A stretch of 32,730 nucleotides of DNA from B8-G4 sp033720735. Its GTDB lineage: Bacteria > Bacteroidota > Bacteroidia > Chitinophagales > Saprospiraceae. The stretch covers positions 1 to 32,730 of the forward strand of contig JAWWBX010000010.1 in NCBI GenBank assembly GCA_033720735.1. Direction: 5' to 3'. Position 1 is the first letter of the stretch. Each line of letters opens with the position of its first letter. Below the pieces are notes generated by a model. It saw only the letters and a list, made by a program, of their open reading frames with translations. It did no database searches and was not told the DNA's origin. Below, one piece after another: positions 32,001 to 32,730 of the stretch. Made by a program: the position numbers and the translations under genes.

Positions 32001-32730
32001 ATGTCGGGCACATGCGCACCGGTCATCACCTACAGTGTCAACGGCTCCGGCTCGTTCACACAAAGTGAGTTGGTTGGTGTCATTGCCAGCTCGATACCCG
32101 ACGTATGTACTGGTGGTAGTATCGAGGTGGTCTGCACCGCAACGAATGAATGTGGTGGCACCAGCGTTTGCAGCAGCACGCTGACCGTGGCGCCTCCGCA
32201 ACCACTCGGAAATATCACCTGTCCCGATTCCGAGATCCATGACGGGTGCATCGGACAAGCCGCGATAGATGCCGCCTTTGAAAGCTGGTACAGCGGATTC
32301 GGGTCCAATGTCACGGGAGGTTGTAATCCAGTGATCACTTATAGTGTCAACGGCTCAGGCTCCTTTACGCAGAGTGAGCTGGTCGACGTACTCAGCAGCA
32401 ATCCTCCATCCGCATGTGATGGTGGTGTGGTCACCGTGACCTGTACTGCGAGTAACGGTTGTACGTCCGTGACCTGCTCAAGCAGTTTTACGGTAACTCC
32501 GGCGGACGTCATGACTGCTGAAATAGAATGTCCAGCCAATGTCGATCTTGATGGATGCATTGGCCAGACAGCGATAGACGCCGCCTTTGCGGCCTGGAGC
32601 AGTGCATTTACGACCACGGTTACGGGCGGATGTGTGCCGGTCATTACCTATACCCTCAACGGGTCGGGTCCGCTGACACCTGCGGAGTTGCTGGATGCTC
32701 TGGTAGCACCCGATGCGTGCGAGGGAGGTA
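29079..32730 (+). CDS. Giant secreted HYR-like tandem-repeat protein, truncated by the window edge
   Basis: The frame runs open from ATG 29079 to the window end (1217 complete codons, no stop). The first ~30 residues are a signal peptide (LKAAIAIVVFSVLGW, then AQAQ). From residue 33 the protein is made only of ~97-105-residue repeats, each with the plan CPP...GC.GQ.AI..AF..WA.SF, then TG.C.PVITYSVNGSGSF, then Q.EL...P.AC.GG, then VVCTA.NGC and TC.S. About seven cysteines per unit imply disulphides outside the cytoplasm. Unit ends resemble HYR/Ig-like modules of large Bacteroidota surface proteins. Adhesion or matrix function is inferred. A T9SS sorting domain would be expected at the unseen C-terminus. 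Confidence 0.93.
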   Translation, partial: MHTNRPFTTLKAAIAIVVFSVLGWPNAQAQLGCPTPEPINGCAGQEEIDQAFQNWANTFPGGSSGNCAPVITYQVNGTGQYSQSELAAVVAGVTPDACAGGFVEIVCTSVDPCQPSNPPEICVSVYEVFPATPLPLLCPPVQVLEACDGQAAINAAFIGWATSFGGQGSMTGLCVPVVTYSVNGSGTFSQSELVDLLLSEPPNACDGAAIVVECTGVDGCGGVQTCFSEFFVIPPPDIVAPDCPGSVFVEGCDGQAAINIAFAGWLNGFGGSATGGCNPVVTYSVNGSGSFTQSELFDVVGPPDACAGGTIDITCTVQDACGSTSSCSSTFFVNPAEVTGASCPPSQIVDGDAGQAQVDFAFANWASSFATNASGGCNPVITYSVNGSGSFSPAQLLQVLVPPNACTGGVVDVECTITDICGTATCQSFFEVLPTSPLEIECPPSDVIECADQATINAAFLNWANSFGSNVTGSTSPVIIYSVNGSGSFTQSELVDVIASSIPQACSGGTITVVCTATNGCETATCTSSLTVLPPPTLTDPGCPPTQVLEGCIGQPAINQAFANWANSFAAGGVTGSCDPVITYSVNGSGSFTQSELVDVILGSIPGACEGGSITVVCTASNGCETASCSSTLIVDPATAPAPLACPPPVDVDGCAGQDAINNAFATWLGSFSSNVTGGCDPVVTYSVNGVGAYSQSELSQVVNAPDACSGGSVVIVCTVEDVCGSQSCTSTFDVTPVPAIDVSCPPSQSLSGCVGQQFIDIAFANWANSFSSNVTGGCSPVLEYFVNGDGPFSPTALLGVLSPPSSCTGGVVSVVCVVSDVCGTQTCESTFSVEAVSPLEIECPPSDVIEGCIGQAAVDAAFINWASSFGGNATGGCNPVITYSVNGSGSYTQSELVAAVAAVIPPACEGGSVVVVCTATNGCETQTCSSQLVVDATSSIPPLECPPSETLECVDQATINAAFLAWANSFGAGMSGTCAPVITYSVNGSGSFTQSELVGVIASSIPDVCTGGSIEVVCTATNECGGTSVCSSTLTVAPPQPLGNITCPDSEIHDGCIGQAAIDAAFESWYSGFGSNVTGGCNPVITYSVNGSGSFTQSELVDVLSSNPPSACDGGVVTVTCTASNGCTSVTCSSSFTVTPADVMTAEIECPANVDLDGCIGQTAIDAAFAAWSSAFTTTVTGGCVPVITYTLNGSGPLTPAELLDALVAPDACEGG
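29175..32730 (+). repeat. Array of twelve ~0.3-kb in-frame coding repeats
   Basis: Units start at the cysteine codons at 29175, 29490, 29805, 30105, 30402, 30705, 31014, 31311, 31608, 31914, 32220 and 32529. Spacings are 297-315 bp and always a multiple of three. The twelfth unit is cut by the window edge. Units 5 and 9 share an identical 42-nt stretch at their starts (30384-30425 and 31590-31631), a sign of recent duplication or gene conversion. Confidence 0.92.

Noticed and set aside
29302..32644. Series of similar minus-strand open frames opposite the repeat protein
   Set aside because: They recur with the ~0.3-kb period of the plus-strand coding repeats and lack starts or motifs of their own, so they mirror the repeats.

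Overview
The window comes from a Bacteroidota genome, most likely the Saprospiria/Lewinella side of the phylum (taxonomy is inferred, not proven). The evidence is a T9SS type A C-terminal sorting domain, several TAnnTTTG -7 promoter elements typical of the phylum, an ECF sigma/FecR pair, the futalosine menaquinone gene mqnC, the rimP-nusA-infB and rpsF-rpsR-rplI clusters, DUF4920, DUF4783 and TIGR02757 genes, and a giant secreted HYR-like repeat protein. Most of the window is core chromosome. No IS element, prophage or CRISPR array is visible.

Layout. 1-382: tRNA-Met(CAU) on the minus strand, next to a palindromic element that copies both tRNA ends, and a terminator. 383-2332: a lipoprotein cytochrome c and a T9SS cargo protein (minus). 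2528-3289: a LytTR regulator with a degenerate receiver. 3295-4731: panC bracketed by 7-, 8- and 9-nt tandem motifs and followed by a six-hairpin REP-like array. 4732-9314: a dense plus-strand run of a flippase-like membrane protein, rfaE2, a Nif3-family protein, a coiled-coil zinc-ribbon protein and a TPR protein. 9560-11125: an ECF sigma factor and a FecR anti-sigma gene that carries an apparent 1-nt frameshift. 11242-15194: proton-translocating transhydrogenase in three genes plus a BioD-like/DRTGG ATPase. 15214-15336: a probable free-standing structured RNA with 6S-like architecture. 15429-15893: a DUF4920 protein (minus). 16097-17371: ribosomal proteins S6, S18 and L9. 17381-20891: a YgjP-type metallopeptidase, serC and gpmI (minus). 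20991-22156: a DUF4783 protein and a convergent TIGR02757 protein. 22146-26563: infB, nusA and rimP (minus) behind a promoter and a leader hairpin. 26711-28932: mqnC and punA. 29079 to the window end: a secreted protein of about 100-residue cysteine-rich repeats, still open at the edge.

How the genes work together: gpmI to serC links glycolysis to serine. rimP-nusA-infB and rpsF-rpsR-rplI serve ribosome maturation, transcription elongation and translation initiation. rfaE2 and the flippase-like protein point to envelope or LPS assembly. pntA1-pntA2-pntB makes NADPH from the proton gradient, and mqnC makes the quinone for respiration.

The most rewarding places for a second look are the 6S-like RNA at 15.2 kb, the repeat protein at the right edge, the REP-like array at 4.5 kb, the phased short tandem motifs around panC, the FecR frameshift, the tRNA-end-mimicking palindrome and the rimP leader hairpin.
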